From: CAYGUI01 sp964353115
GTDB lineage: Bacteria; Pseudomonadota; Gammaproteobacteria; JAGOUU01
Assembly (NCBI GenBank): GCA_964353115.1
Contig: CAYGUI010000021.1
Coordinates: forward strand, 1-23,775
Direction of reading: 5' to 3'
DNA length: 23,775 bases
In this document: in pieces, positions 14,401-23,700 of the stretch
Layout: the number at the start of each line of letters is the position of its first letter
Numbering within the stretch: position 1 is the first letter of the stretch
Translations under genes and position numbers: made by a program
Notes under the pieces: model-generated
The model's database searches: none
What the model saw: the letters and a program-made list of their open reading frames with translations, nothing else
Told to the model about the DNA's origin: nothing

Positions 14401-16987
14401 ATCCAAGCCTATGAAGTATATTACGGGGATAATTGCTTTACTTATTATCTGTATTGCAATTTTTATTGTCAGTCTTTATATCTTTCCAGAAGCGAAAGAT
14501 AGAGCTTTTTTTCAGTTTATTGATAAAAAACAAAATAAAGCTACTGAAACATTAAATGAAGATCTCAAAACTGAAAGCATAGAAAATATAGATCCACTGC
14601 ATGTCATGTCAACGGCAGATATCTATTTTAATCAAGGAAAAGTTGATGATGCGATCAATATATTAGAAATACATTTAAAAAAATCACCGGATAATATTGT
14701 TTTACTCGACAAACTTGGATCTTATTATAAATACAAAAATAATTATAAAAAGTATGGTGAATTATTAGAAAAAAAATATAGCGTTCAACCCGATAATGCG
14801 ACTTTACGTAATATATATTTAGTTGGTTTAATCACGAATAATACTGATGTGCAAGAAAAAGCTTTAACACAAATGGTTAAAAATAACTCTGCAACAACAA
14901 CAGATTATATTTCTTTAGCTAAACTATATGAAAAACAAGGTAAAAACTTATTAGCAACCAATGTTATAGAGTCTTTATTTATAGATACAAAAATTGAAGA
15001 TATAGATGAATATGAAAATAAATTTTTTATTATTAACTTATATCTAAAAAATAAAAAATATAACCAAGCCTTTGAAATTACAAAGCAAATAGATTATAAA
15101 GATACTCAAGAGTTATTAGATCTTGCTTCTATTTTCAGCGAAAACTCACAAAATACAATGGCACTAGAGCTTTTAGAGCCTATTGAACAAGAATTATATA
15201 AAAATCCAAAGTTACTTGAAAGATATACTGCTATCAATATTCAAGATAAAAACGATAAATTTATTAGCAATTTAGTCACAAATATACCTTTAAATAAAAT
15301 TAACTCAACTACTCAACAAGCAGTTGCAGATTATTTATTAGATAACAAAAATGCTGCAGATGCTAAAATTTTTCTATCTAGGCTTGAAAACTCTTCTCTC
15401 TCTCCTGAGCCATTAGTAATAATGACTTTAAATTCTGCTATCGGTGTTAAACAGGAAAAATCTAAATTAACAGCTCGCGATTATGCAAAATATTCAGTAA
15501 AAAAACGCTTAAGAGTTTTAAATATATTAATAAACAATGATTTAACTAAAGACGCAGAAATAGTTTTAAAAAGCTTCACTCCTAATACGTATTACACCAA
15601 TGATGATCTTGAAAATATAGTTTATTTTTATTTAATTTCAGATAAAGAAGATCAGGCAAAAAGATTACTTGGTAGCTTAAGGTTTAAAACAAATAATGAT
15701 TTTATACCTATAATCTTTGCTGTTTATAATCAGAAAAATACTAAAATAGTCAAAAATTGGATAACTAAAAATAATAGTCTGCCAAGCGAAGAATTAGAGC
15801 CTAAATTATTTATTCTATACAATCTGGCAATTAAAATAAAAAACTATAAAGTAGCTGCCATTATTGCCAAAGATATTTATCAAAAAAACCCTAATCCTAA
15901 TAATAAACTCACATTAGCTAACGCTTATTTCTTTAATGAACAGTACAAAGAAGCCTTGCCTATATATGAAGATTCCCTACGACAAGGAAATAAGACTATA
16001 TTAGGAAATTATTTAATAAGCCTATTAAAAACTCAGAAGAATATTTCTGATAAAAAATTAAATTATATTATTCAAGACAATATTAAAGATTTAAGTGACA
16101 CTGAAAAGCGAAACATAGCATACACCCTATCAGAATATAATCAGCGCACTTTGGCTGAAAAAATATTCTTTGAACTTGCTAATAGCCCTAATGCCCGCGA
16201 GCCTGATGACTTTGATCAGTTAATTTATATTTGGGGCCCAAAACCAACTGCACAACAAGTAGCGTGGATTAACAAAAAAGCTTTTAGCTCAAAAAACCCA
16301 CAATACTGGATTGAAAAATTAGATTACTTAGGAGACTCTAAAGGCGTAGTAGATTTATATAATAAAAATGAAAGAATCCTTAGTCAGGACTTTAATGCTT
16401 ACAGTATATATTTAAGAAATCTAGTCTTAGTAACTAATAATAAAAATACACTGCATAATATTATTAATAAAGAAATTAATAATACGAATAGCGCACAAAA
16501 ATTACCTTTACTAATAGATATAGCTCAAGCCGAGCGCTTTGATGACGCAGTGCAACATGGCCTGGAAAAATTATCAAAAACTAATCCAACTACAGAAAAT
16601 TATAAAGCTTTAGCTGATTATTATTATGATCATCGAAACTTAGATAAATCTAAAAAGTATATTGAGTTAATGATTCAGGAAAATAAAAAATTAGATCCGG
16701 CTTTGAAATACAAATATGCTGAAATCTTGGAAGGAGATCGTAACTACAAGCTATCTAAAATTTATTATAAAGAGGTTTATGAAGAAACTTGCTGTAATAA
16801 AAATCTAGCGCCAAACTTAAGAGTTCTTGCTCCAATGTCACTGCAAAGACTACACAAAATAAGAAGTGCTGATAAGGAATATAAAAAATTACTAGCAGAA
16901 TATCCGCATAACAGACAAGTAAAATTATCATACGCTGCATTTTTGCTAGATATAAAACGCTATAACAAAGCTGAGGAGCTATTATAA
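14393..16987 (+). CDS. pelB: PelB-type TPR scaffold (N-terminal half of a split PelB)
   Basis: 864 aa. A single membrane helix at about residues 9-31 anchors it in the inner membrane, with the bulk in the periplasm. The rest is a long helical superhelix with many TPR-like units, for example ADIYFNQGKVDDAINILE (about 75-92), LYLKNKKYNQAFEI, LANAYFFNEQYKEALPIYE, ADYYYDHRNLDKSKKYIE and YKYAEILEGDRNYKLSKIYY. In Pseudomonas PelB (1193 aa) a similar TPR array binds the deacetylase PelA and continues into the outer-membrane barrel. Here the chain stops inside a TPR unit (YNKAEELL) and the barrel is the next gene, which starts at the very next base. Stop and start are adjacent (TAAATG), so translational coupling is likely. 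Confidence 0.85.
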   Translation: MSKSKPMKYITGIIALLIICIAIFIVSLYIFPEAKDRAFFQFIDKKQNKATETLNEDLKTESIENIDPLHVMSTADIYFNQGKVDDAINILEIHLKKSPDNIVLLDKLGSYYKYKNNYKKYGELLEKKYSVQPDNATLRNIYLVGLITNNTDVQEKALTQMVKNNSATTTDYISLAKLYEKQGKNLLATNVIESLFIDTKIEDIDEYENKFFIINLYLKNKKYNQAFEITKQIDYKDTQELLDLASIFSENSQNTMALELLEPIEQELYKNPKLLERYTAINIQDKNDKFISNLVTNIPLNKINSTTQQAVADYLLDNKNAADAKIFLSRLENSSLSPEPLVIMTLNSAIGVKQEKSKLTARDYAKYSVKKRLRVLNILINNDLTKDAEIVLKSFTPNTYYTNDDLENIVYFYLISDKEDQAKRLLGSLRFKTNNDFIPIIFAVYNQKNTKIVKNWITKNNSLPSEELEPKLFILYNLAIKIKNYKVAAIIAKDIYQKNPNPNNKLTLANAYFFNEQYKEALPIYEDSLRQGNKTILGNYLISLLKTQKNISDKKLNYIIQDNIKDLSDTEKRNIAYTLSEYNQRTLAEKIFFELANSPNAREPDDFDQLIYIWGPKPTAQQVAWINKKAFSSKNPQYWIEKLDYLGDSKGVVDLYNKNERILSQDFNAYSIYLRNLVLVTNNKNTLHNIINKEINNTNSAQKLPLLIDIAQAERFDDAVQHGLEKLSKTNPTTENYKALADYYYDHRNLDKSKKYIELMIQENKKLDPALKYKYAEILEGDRNYKLSKIYYKEVYEETCCNKNLAPNLRVLAPMSLQRLHKIRSADKEYKKLLAEYPHNRQVKLSYAAFLLDIKRYNKAEELL

Positions 16988-18535
16988 ATGAAAAGGATCT
17001 TATTTATAATTTTATTATTTTTCTGCAATTTTACTTATGCAGTAGATCAAATTAACTTAAGCATGATTAGCTTAAGCTCGAAAAATGCAACTTTACAAAT
17101 CAAATACGGTGAAGATCTTAGCGCTAAAGCTGAAATTAATAATCAGGAAGTGCTTATTACTTTTTCGCATAGAATAGAATATCAAGATACTACTGAAGTA
17201 TCGAATAAGGGTATTAATTTTATTCAAAATATAAAGTTTGGTTACAATACTATTTTGATTATCCCAACTAAAAACACCAAACTTCGTATGATCCAAGGAG
17301 CAAAAAGAATATTAATTGACTTTAATCAAGATGCTCAACAAGATGATTTAGAAACTAAATTATTACGCTCACGATTGGCGGCATATCGTGGACAACACGC
17401 AAGATCAACTGCAATTTTAAATAGCATTCCAAATCATAATACCGATACTGCTGTAAACCTTACTAAAGCCGGCATAGAGTATGATCTTGGTTTATATAAT
17501 TACACAAGAAAACGTGCAGGATATCTTTACAATAAAAATCCATACAATGAAGATATTAAAAATTTAGCAAAATTATTACTGCCCTATTACGGCTCTTATA
17601 TTGATATTGGAACACGATATAAAATGGTGAAAAATTCTTCCGATCAATTAATCAGCCACGTGCAAGGACAATATTCTTTGGGTAATTATTATTACTTAGG
17701 GGCTAAGGTTTCTATGAATTATGCAAAAATTCCGAGTGATAATATCACAAATGGCGCTGTTAACCCTGAAACTGGAGCTTTAGAATCGTTTGATGATATA
17801 CGTTGGCATTATCTTGTATCACTTAAAAAATATTTTGGCACCGGGAATTATAATCAACTTGAAGGACTATTTAATAACAAAGTCTTTGGCGTTGCTGACA
17901 GGTTTTATTTATGGGATTTATTAGGTGGAACCTTATTTTATGCAGCTTATCACCAGCCAAGTTGGGATTTAAATGAAGAAATAGTTCACTATGGTAGCGA
18001 AGATATACTACAAGTTGTGCGTTATTTTAATTTTACTGCCAGATTCAATGCAGAGCTTAGTTTTAAGGATGTTTATTATAATTTATATAAATACGATAAT
18101 CTTGCTAGTAGCTATATACTTGAAGCCTTATTTAGATATGTCATTGGAACTTATAACCCATTAGCATATTTTTTCAATCATGACATTGATTTAACTGCAA
18201 ACTATAGCATCTATAGGGTATTTCCAAAATATTCTAAAACTAGATTAAGTAGTACCACTAATTTACCATTTACTCCAATTAATATTGCAGATAGTGAAAT
18301 TCACAGCGTATTTTTAACAATTACAACAACATTTTTTAATAATTTCATTTTACAAACTAATTTAGGATATAGTAAAGATAGATTTGGTGATGGCGGAATG
18401 ATCTACAATTTAAATGCAAACTATGAAATCTCTGATACCAAAAGAGTGGCTTTGTATTATGATCATAGTGTTGGGGGAACAGGGATTAGTTCTACTTCGG
18501 ATAACATAGGGATGAATTACACATGGTTCTTTTAA
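16988..18535 (+). CDS. pelB: PelB-type outer-membrane porin with own signal peptide
   Basis: 515 aa. Signal peptide (cleavage after FTYA, residue 18), then a beta-rich N-terminal domain (about 20-113) that ends GAKRILIDFN and looks AMIN-like. A helical part (about 120-200, RGQHARSTAILNSI...YDLGLYNYTRKRAG) looks like the last TPR units of PelB. From about 202 there are alternating aromatic/polar beta strands, finishing NYTWFF with a C-terminal Phe, as in outer-membrane barrels assembled by Bam. This is the export channel for the polymer. The separate signal peptide shows that the split from the TPR gene is a real rearrangement and not just a sequencing frameshift. The AMIN-like assignment is tentative. 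It overlaps pelD by 13 nt. Confidence 0.85.
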   Translation: MKRILFIILLFFCNFTYAVDQINLSMISLSSKNATLQIKYGEDLSAKAEINNQEVLITFSHRIEYQDTTEVSNKGINFIQNIKFGYNTILIIPTKNTKLRMIQGAKRILIDFNQDAQQDDLETKLLRSRLAAYRGQHARSTAILNSIPNHNTDTAVNLTKAGIEYDLGLYNYTRKRAGYLYNKNPYNEDIKNLAKLLLPYYGSYIDIGTRYKMVKNSSDQLISHVQGQYSLGNYYYLGAKVSMNYAKIPSDNITNGAVNPETGALESFDDIRWHYLVSLKKYFGTGNYNQLEGLFNNKVFGVADRFYLWDLLGGTLFYAAYHQPSWDLNEEIVHYGSEDILQVVRYFNFTARFNAELSFKDVYYNLYKYDNLASSYILEALFRYVIGTYNPLAYFFNHDIDLTANYSIYRVFPKYSKTRLSSTTNLPFTPINIADSEIHSVFLTITTTFFNNFILQTNLGYSKDRFGDGGMIYNLNANYEISDTKRVALYYDHSVGGTGISSTSDNIGMNYTWFF

Positions 18536-19443
18536 AAACAATCATAAAAAAATTACATTTAGGATTATTATTAGAAATAATTATTCCATTGGCAGTTTTA
18601 TATTTTATTGATGTAGCATTTTTTGATGGCGATCGCTTCCGTTCAATGCACTACAACCCATGCTGGTTATTGATATTATTAATAGTTGTACAACACGGCT
18701 CTGGTGGCGGAATATTAGCTGTTCTTATGTGTACTTTTTTTCTGCTATTTCAAAATATGCCAGAAAAAATATTAGGCGACACTGTTTTTAATTATTATTT
18801 TAAAGCATATAGTTTACCGATATTATGGATGCTAGTAACTGTCACTTTAGGATATTTACGCGATGAGCAAATTACTAAATTTAATGAACTAAAGGACAAA
18901 TATCTAAAAATGCTTGATGAATTTAATGCATTAAGTAAAACCTATAAAAAATTACAGGATTTAAAAGATTTTCTAGATCGACGACTAAATGTTCAGTTAT
19001 ATAGCGTCACGCAAACCTACAATGCCCTTGATAAAGCTAATTTTAATGATGTCAGTACTCTGCCAGATGCAGTACTAAATATGGTTCAAGCTGTAGTTGA
19101 TCCTAGACAATGGTCAATTTATCAAGTTAATACTCAAGGACTGGAGTTATTAAAATCTGAAGGATGGTATGACGATAGTCCTTATAAAAAAGCATTTACA
19201 CCAGAAGATCAAATATATAAAAAAGCTGTTTTAGATAAAAATGTATTATGCATAGTAAATGAAGAAGACGAAGAAATTTTAGCTAATGAAGGAATAATAG
19301 CTGTGCCCATTATGATTAATGAGAAAGTGGATTTTTTACTAAAAATAGAAAAAATGAACTTTATGGAATTAAATAATGTAACTATTGATACCATAATTTC
19401 TTCTACAAAATTAATAACTAATTTATACAATAACAATCAATAA
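18523..19443 (+). CDS. pelD: PelD, short form without GGDEF domain
   Basis: 306 aa, against about 455 in Pseudomonas. Membrane segments are at about 14-34, 47-76 (probably two close spans, with the G-S-G-G-G turn between) and 93-111. A coiled-coil-like helix follows (115-165), then a GAF-type domain (about 170-305), which ends in a final helix just before the stop. The degenerate GGDEF domain, with its R-x-x-D site that binds c-di-GMP in Pseudomonas PelD, is absent, and pelE begins at the stop codon, so there is no hidden remainder. PelD normally activates the PelF/PelG synthase at the inner membrane when c-di-GMP binds. Here that input seems missing or replaced by the GAF domain. Confidence 0.85.
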   Translation: MVLLKTIIKKLHLGLLLEIIIPLAVLYFIDVAFFDGDRFRSMHYNPCWLLILLIVVQHGSGGGILAVLMCTFFLLFQNMPEKILGDTVFNYYFKAYSLPILWMLVTVTLGYLRDEQITKFNELKDKYLKMLDEFNALSKTYKKLQDLKDFLDRRLNVQLYSVTQTYNALDKANFNDVSTLPDAVLNMVQAVVDPRQWSIYQVNTQGLELLKSEGWYDDSPYKKAFTPEDQIYKKAVLDKNVLCIVNEEDEEILANEGIIAVPIMINEKVDFLLKIEKMNFMELNNVTIDTIISSTKLITNLYNNNQ

Positions 19444-20483
19444 TGAAAAGACGGAAAATTAATAAAGAGCCGTATATCATAACAATGATATTTTGTCTGG
19501 CAGTGACCCTTCCAGAAATATATTACACTTATTTGTATATTAATGAACAAATAGAAATAAATACCTTAATTTATATTTATTTTGCTGCTTCGGGCTTATT
19601 AATTTTAAGTTCAATAATTTTGCACAGAATATATGAATCAGTAAATTTTTTGTTATTTTTAACCATATTTCATCTTGCAACTTTTATATTTGGGGCTATT
19701 GCTGTAACAGTCGCCTTTATTTTATATGTCATAGTTCCGAAAAATGATGATTATTCATGGCTTTTAAGCGAATCAACTAAAAAAGATTTATTATTAGGTG
19801 AAGAACTATATATTGAATCTGTTAACAATCCTCATATCTTTAAAAATCTAGAAAACTACGTCCCCTTTAGCGACGTTGCTATTTACGGAACAGTAGATCA
19901 AAAAAGAATTTTATTAGAAAAAATAAATAAAAATTTTGACAGAAACTTTGCTCCAATGTTATTTAAGTTTTTAAATGAAGATAATATATTTATTAGAACA
20001 ATGTCAGCATCAATTATTGATAAATATGAAAGAAAATATTTACAAAAAATTATTGAGTATTATGAAATATATCAAGAGAAACCAGATGATAAAAAAAATC
20101 ATGAGAAATTAATCGATGCTTATGATGACTATGGAACTTGTAATTTACTTGATCGTAAAACAGAAAAATTATTTTTAGAATTGGCCATACAATCTTTTGA
20201 AGACTATGCTAAAAAATACCCCGAAGATAAAGAAGTTAATTATAAATTAGCAAGATTATATATAAGAAATAAAGAATTAGATAAGGGATATAACCTAATT
20301 AAACAATTTAAAAATGGTAAATTTCATCAAAAAATGTGGTATATGCAATGCCTTTATTTATTAAATAAATACGATGAATTGCGCGAATATTGCAAAAAAG
20401 TAGATAAAGATACAACGGATGATGAAAAATATTTTGATTATAAAGGAATAATATCGTTATGGAGCAAAGGAATAATAAAATAG
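19443..20483 (+). CDS. pelE: PelE, membrane-anchored TPR protein
   Basis: 346 aa, close to the 329 aa of Pseudomonas PelE. Three hydrophobic segments (about 12-32, 40-60, 66-97) are followed by a cytoplasmic helical region. TPR-like motifs near the end (YPEDKEVNYKLARLYIRNKELDKGYNLI, shown here as residues about 259-286) support the assignment. PelE is thought to bridge PelD, PelF and PelG in the synthase complex. Its ATG overlaps the pelD stop by one base (TAATG), and its 3' end overlaps pelF by 25 nt. The identification rests on position and topology more than on conserved residues. Confidence 0.8.
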   Translation: MKRRKINKEPYIITMIFCLAVTLPEIYYTYLYINEQIEINTLIYIYFAASGLLILSSIILHRIYESVNFLLFLTIFHLATFIFGAIAVTVAFILYVIVPKNDDYSWLLSESTKKDLLLGEELYIESVNNPHIFKNLENYVPFSDVAIYGTVDQKRILLEKINKNFDRNFAPMLFKFLNEDNIFIRTMSASIIDKYERKYLQKIIEYYEIYQEKPDDKKNHEKLIDAYDDYGTCNLLDRKTEKLFLELAIQSFEDYAKKYPEDKEVNYKLARLYIRNKELDKGYNLIKQFKNGKFHQKMWYMQCLYLLNKYDELREYCKKVDKDTTDDEKYFDYKGIISLWSKGIIK

Positions 20484-21955
20484 ATACTGCTGATATTTGT
20501 ATTATTGCCGAAGGGACATACCCCTATTATACCGGCGGAGTTTCACAGTGGATTTTTAATCAAATAAAAGCATTTCCTGATATAAAATTTTCAATATTAG
20601 CAGTATTGCCACAAAATTCATCTTTAACATTGAGGTACCCTCTTCCAGATAATGTTGTAGGTGTAAAAAATGTTTTCTTGCAAAAAATGAAATTGGGAAA
20701 GGTTTTTGTCACCCCAACAAAAGGAAAATATTACTTAAAAAGTCTAACAGATTTATTAATCGATATGATTAAAAATAAATCTTTTTCTTCCTTTAAAGAT
20801 GTAATTGACTTTGTTCATACAAATAATTTAGGTCAATCTTATTTGTTAGATTCAGAATACACCTGGGCATTATTAGTTAATGTATATAAAGAGTTATTAC
20901 CCCATGCAGCTTTTACTGAATGGTTTTTTTCATGGATGACTTTAATGGGCGGACTATTTGCTATTTGTCATGCTGATATTCCAAAAGCCAAAGTCTATCA
21001 TTCTTCTTGTACTGGATATGCAGGATTATTACTGGCTAGAGCTAAGTTACTATATAACAAGCCTTGTATTTTAACAGAGCACGGGATTTACAATAATGAG
21101 AGAAGATTAGATATTTCATTATTTTCTTCAATTATCGATATTAGCCAAGATTCTTTTAATATTAGCTCAGATAAATTTCAACGTAGTCTTAGAAAATTTT
21201 GGGCGGAAATGTTTGTAACTTATTCTAGTTTTGCCTATAAAACAGCAGACACTATTATTGCTCAGTTTGAAAAAAATAAAAAATTACAAATTATTGAAGG
21301 AGCTAAAGAGGAAAAAACATTAATAATACCTAATGGTATAAATTATGAGAAATATTCCGCTCTTGAAAAAATTAACAATGACATACCAGTAATTGCCCTA
21401 ATAGCCCGTGTAATGCCAATTAAGGGCATTAAAAACTTTATTAAGGTAATTGCCATTTTCAAAAGATATGACATGCCTTTTAAGGCATATATTATCGGCT
21501 CTAAAGATGCGGATAAAAAATATTATGCTGAATGTGTAAGCTTAATAAAATTATTCAAAATAGAAGAATGTATCGAGTTTACTGATCAGGTAGATATGGT
21601 CGAATATATTCCAAAAATTGATGTGCTTGTAAGTAGTAGTTTAAGTGAAGGACAACCTTTAAATATTTTAGAATGCGGATCTAGTGGCATAGTAACTGTA
21701 GCTACTGCCGTGGGTGCCACTTCAGAGCTTTTACTTGGGCAAAGCATCGAAGATCCTCCTATTGGTCCCGGTGGATTTATTGTTCTACCCGAATGTCCTC
21801 AAATGATTGCCGAAAAAATTAAAAAATTACTGACAGATAAAGAATTATATAAAGAATATAGCGCAAATATGAAAAAGCGCGTCGAAAAATATTATAACAA
21901 TGCAATTCAGATTGATTCTTACAGAAAATTGTATGATGACTTTTTAAATAAATAA
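20459..21955 (+). CDS. pelF: PelF, GT4-family glycosyltransferase (Pel polymerase)
   Basis: 498 aa, against 507 in Pseudomonas. The PelF N-terminal signature EGTYPYYTGGVSQW (18-31) and the acceptor-side TEHGIYNNERR (206-216) are clear. The GT-B donor half has ARVMPIKGIKNF (316-327, Arg317 and Lys322) and SEGQPLNILE (396-405), with the E-x7-E pair at Glu397/Glu405 typical of retaining GT4 enzymes. It is soluble, acts at the inner membrane with PelD/PelE/PelG, and polymerises N-acetylhexosamine (GalNAc/GlcNAc) from UDP-sugars. No UDP-sugar epimerase gene is in the window. The start is chosen because the signature begins a few residues later and the reading frame before it belongs to pelE. Confidence 0.93.
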   Translation: MEQRNNKIDTADICIIAEGTYPYYTGGVSQWIFNQIKAFPDIKFSILAVLPQNSSLTLRYPLPDNVVGVKNVFLQKMKLGKVFVTPTKGKYYLKSLTDLLIDMIKNKSFSSFKDVIDFVHTNNLGQSYLLDSEYTWALLVNVYKELLPHAAFTEWFFSWMTLMGGLFAICHADIPKAKVYHSSCTGYAGLLLARAKLLYNKPCILTEHGIYNNERRLDISLFSSIIDISQDSFNISSDKFQRSLRKFWAEMFVTYSSFAYKTADTIIAQFEKNKKLQIIEGAKEEKTLIIPNGINYEKYSALEKINNDIPVIALIARVMPIKGIKNFIKVIAIFKRYDMPFKAYIIGSKDADKKYYAECVSLIKLFKIEECIEFTDQVDMVEYIPKIDVLVSSSLSEGQPLNILECGSSGIVTVATAVGATSELLLGQSIEDPPIGPGGFIVLPECPQMIAEKIKKLLTDKELYKEYSANMKKRVEKYYNNAIQIDSYRKLYDDFLNK

Positions 21956-21971
21956 TTAAGATAGGGATAAC

Positions 21972-23327
21972 ATGGCTGGTATAGGATTTAAATTAGAAGA
22001 AATTGCAGATCGTCAAAATATAGTTGATCCATTCAGGGCCTTATGGTACGGATTAATTATAACAGCCGGGCCATGGATTATTACTGTTGGTACAATATCT
22101 TTAATATTGCTATTTAAAGCACAAATATTACCGAATTATAATATTTTAGATTTTAGATCAATACTCATTTATAACTTTGCCTTTTCATTAGTTTTTAGCT
22201 CCCCTATTACCACTGTATTTACCCGTTTTTTGGCCGATCAGACATATAAAGGAAATATGAGTGCATCATCTTCGGTATTGTATGGTGCGACTATTTTAAC
22301 CATATCGTTACAAATGATTCCTGTTATATATTTTTATTTTTATTATGCCAATCTTTCACTGCACTTAAGATTTTTAGCAGTCATTAATTTTATGACGATA
22401 TCTATGCTGTGGGTATCTATGGTTTATTTAACCATGCTTAAAAATTATTTATTAATCGTCCGCTCTTTCTTAATTGGTGGTTTTTTCAGCGTATTATTTT
22501 CTTTATTTGGCTTCAAATATGGTAATGATGGAATTTTATTTGGCTTTAATATGGGATTTATAATCATAGTTGGAATGATTTTATTTATAGTACTTAACAA
22601 TTATCCATACCCAATTCGTAATCCATTTTATTTTATGCGCTACTTTAAAAGATATTGGTATTTAGCATTATCTGGATTACTTTACACTCTTGCAACATGG
22701 GTTGATAAATGGATTATGTGGTTTGTCCCCGAGGCTGTAATGTTGCCAAATAAGATGCGTTTATATCATGACTATGACACAGCTGCATTTTTAGCATATT
22801 TAACAATGATCCCAACTTTAGCAATCTTTGTGGTATTAGCTGAAACTAGTTTTTATCGCTTTTATAGCAGATTATTATTAGATGCTAAAGAGAACTCTCC
22901 GTTATATGAATTAGAGGATGATGCTAAAAACTTAAAGAAAGTTATTAAAAGAAATAGCCGTTATTTGGTTATTTATCAGTCTGTCGCTGCTGCCTTAACT
23001 ATCTATTTAGCTCCAGAGATTTATAAGTTTTTTGACCTAAGATTTGTTTCTATACCAATGTTTAAGTTTTGCGTGCTTGGTGCAGCATTACAAAGCTTTA
23101 TATTATTTTTGAATATATTTTTATATTATTTTTCAGAGTACGCCATAACCATGACTATTAACACTATATTTTTTCTATCAAATATAATATTTACTTTAAT
23201 ATCAGTTCACTTTGGCTTTGATTATTACGGTTATGGTTATTTTGCCAGTACCTTAGTTACTTTCTTTGCTAGTGGATTGGTATTTTCGATATTTAGACAT
23301 AAGCTTTTGTATTTGTATTATTTGTAA
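21972..23327 (+). CDS. pelG: PelG, polytopic inner-membrane Pel transporter
   Basis: 451 aa, against 456 in Pseudomonas. It opens with MAGIGFKLEEI and an ...AGPWIITV... membrane segment, as in known PelG, and has about 11-12 hydrophobic segments across the chain in the manner of MOP/Wzx-like exporters. Charged cytoplasmic segments lie around residues 310-325 (LEDDAKNLKKVIKR). It should pass the growing polymer across the inner membrane together with PelF, PelD and PelE. AGGGA lies about 7 nt upstream of the ATG, and the gap to pelF is 16 nt. It is the last gene of the operon. Confidence 0.92.
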   Translation: MAGIGFKLEEIADRQNIVDPFRALWYGLIITAGPWIITVGTISLILLFKAQILPNYNILDFRSILIYNFAFSLVFSSPITTVFTRFLADQTYKGNMSASSSVLYGATILTISLQMIPVIYFYFYYANLSLHLRFLAVINFMTISMLWVSMVYLTMLKNYLLIVRSFLIGGFFSVLFSLFGFKYGNDGILFGFNMGFIIIVGMILFIVLNNYPYPIRNPFYFMRYFKRYWYLALSGLLYTLATWVDKWIMWFVPEAVMLPNKMRLYHDYDTAAFLAYLTMIPTLAIFVVLAETSFYRFYSRLLLDAKENSPLYELEDDAKNLKKVIKRNSRYLVIYQSVAAALTIYLAPEIYKFFDLRFVSIPMFKFCVLGAALQSFILFLNIFLYYFSEYAITMTINTIFFLSNIIFTLISVHFGFDYYGYGYFASTLVTFFASGLVFSIFRHKLLYLYYL

Positions 23328-23349
23328 TTTATTTTAATTAAAAACCCCC

Positions 23350-23366
23350 ACTGGGCTACGCCCAGT
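23350..23366. other. Hairpin after pelG
   Basis: ACTGGGC (23350-23356), a 3-nt loop and GCCCAGT (23360-23366) form a perfect 7-bp stem 23 nt after the pelG stop. A run of Cs precedes it, but no T-run follows, so it is a weak candidate for the operon terminator. It may be a repeat remnant. Confidence 0.45.
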
Positions 23367-23380
23367 TGCCCCTTTAATAA

Positions 23381-23398
23381 GGCCTTGTTGCATAAATG
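23381..23398 (+). mobile_element. Solo IS-like end
   Basis: GGCCTTGTTGCATAAAT is nearly the same as the ends at 11831 and 11869 and in the same orientation. No transposase gene follows within the window. Confidence 0.4.
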
Positions 23399-23430
23399 AT
23401 ATTTTTTTAAAAAGCAGGTCCCAGAAGGAT

Positions 23431-23457
23431 GTCATTCCCGCGAAGGCGGGAATCCAG
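23431..23457. repeat. Short palindromic repeat, ATTCCCGC/GCGGGAAT type
   Basis: ATTCCCGC (23434-23441), a GAAG loop and GCGGGAAT (23446-23453), followed by CCAG. This is a widespread type of genomic hairpin repeat with one copy here. Confidence 0.7.
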
Positions 23458-23493
23458 TTATATTAAATTTGAAATAGGCATTCCAATGTCAGT

Positions 23494-23646
23494 AACCTCA
23501 ACCCGAAGATTTAAAGTTTCACTGCCCGTCATTGCGAACGAACGCAGTGAGTGCGGCAATCCAGACTTAACTTATTGATTTATAGATTGCTTCGCTTCGC
23601 TCGCAATGACGAAAATAGGGTATTTTTGAATCTTCGAGTTGAGGTT
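23494..23646. repeat. 18-bp inverted repeat enclosing a palindromic element
   Basis: The left arm 23494-23511 (AACCTCAACCCGAAGATT) and right arm 23629-23646 are inverted with one mismatch. They enclose the element at 23527-23611. This may be a small MITE that carried or was entered by the dispersed repeat. Confidence 0.6.
23527..23611. repeat. Dispersed palindromic repeat, second complete copy
   Basis: Perfect 11-bp arms CGTCATTGCGA (23527-23537) and TCGCAATGACG (23601-23611), with an internal GCGGCAATCCAG and ATTGCTTCG. It has the same family pattern as 11905-11997, and AATAGGGTATT follows on the right. Confidence 0.8.
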
Positions 23647-23700
23647 TGTAAGAATTTACAGTTTAAAGAATCATTGAAAAAAAATCGATATTTATGAAAT

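Noticed and set aside
23431..23611. A CRISPR-like array after pelG
   Set aside because: The palindromic repeats are of different types, not evenly spaced, and have no spacer pattern or cas genes nearby.
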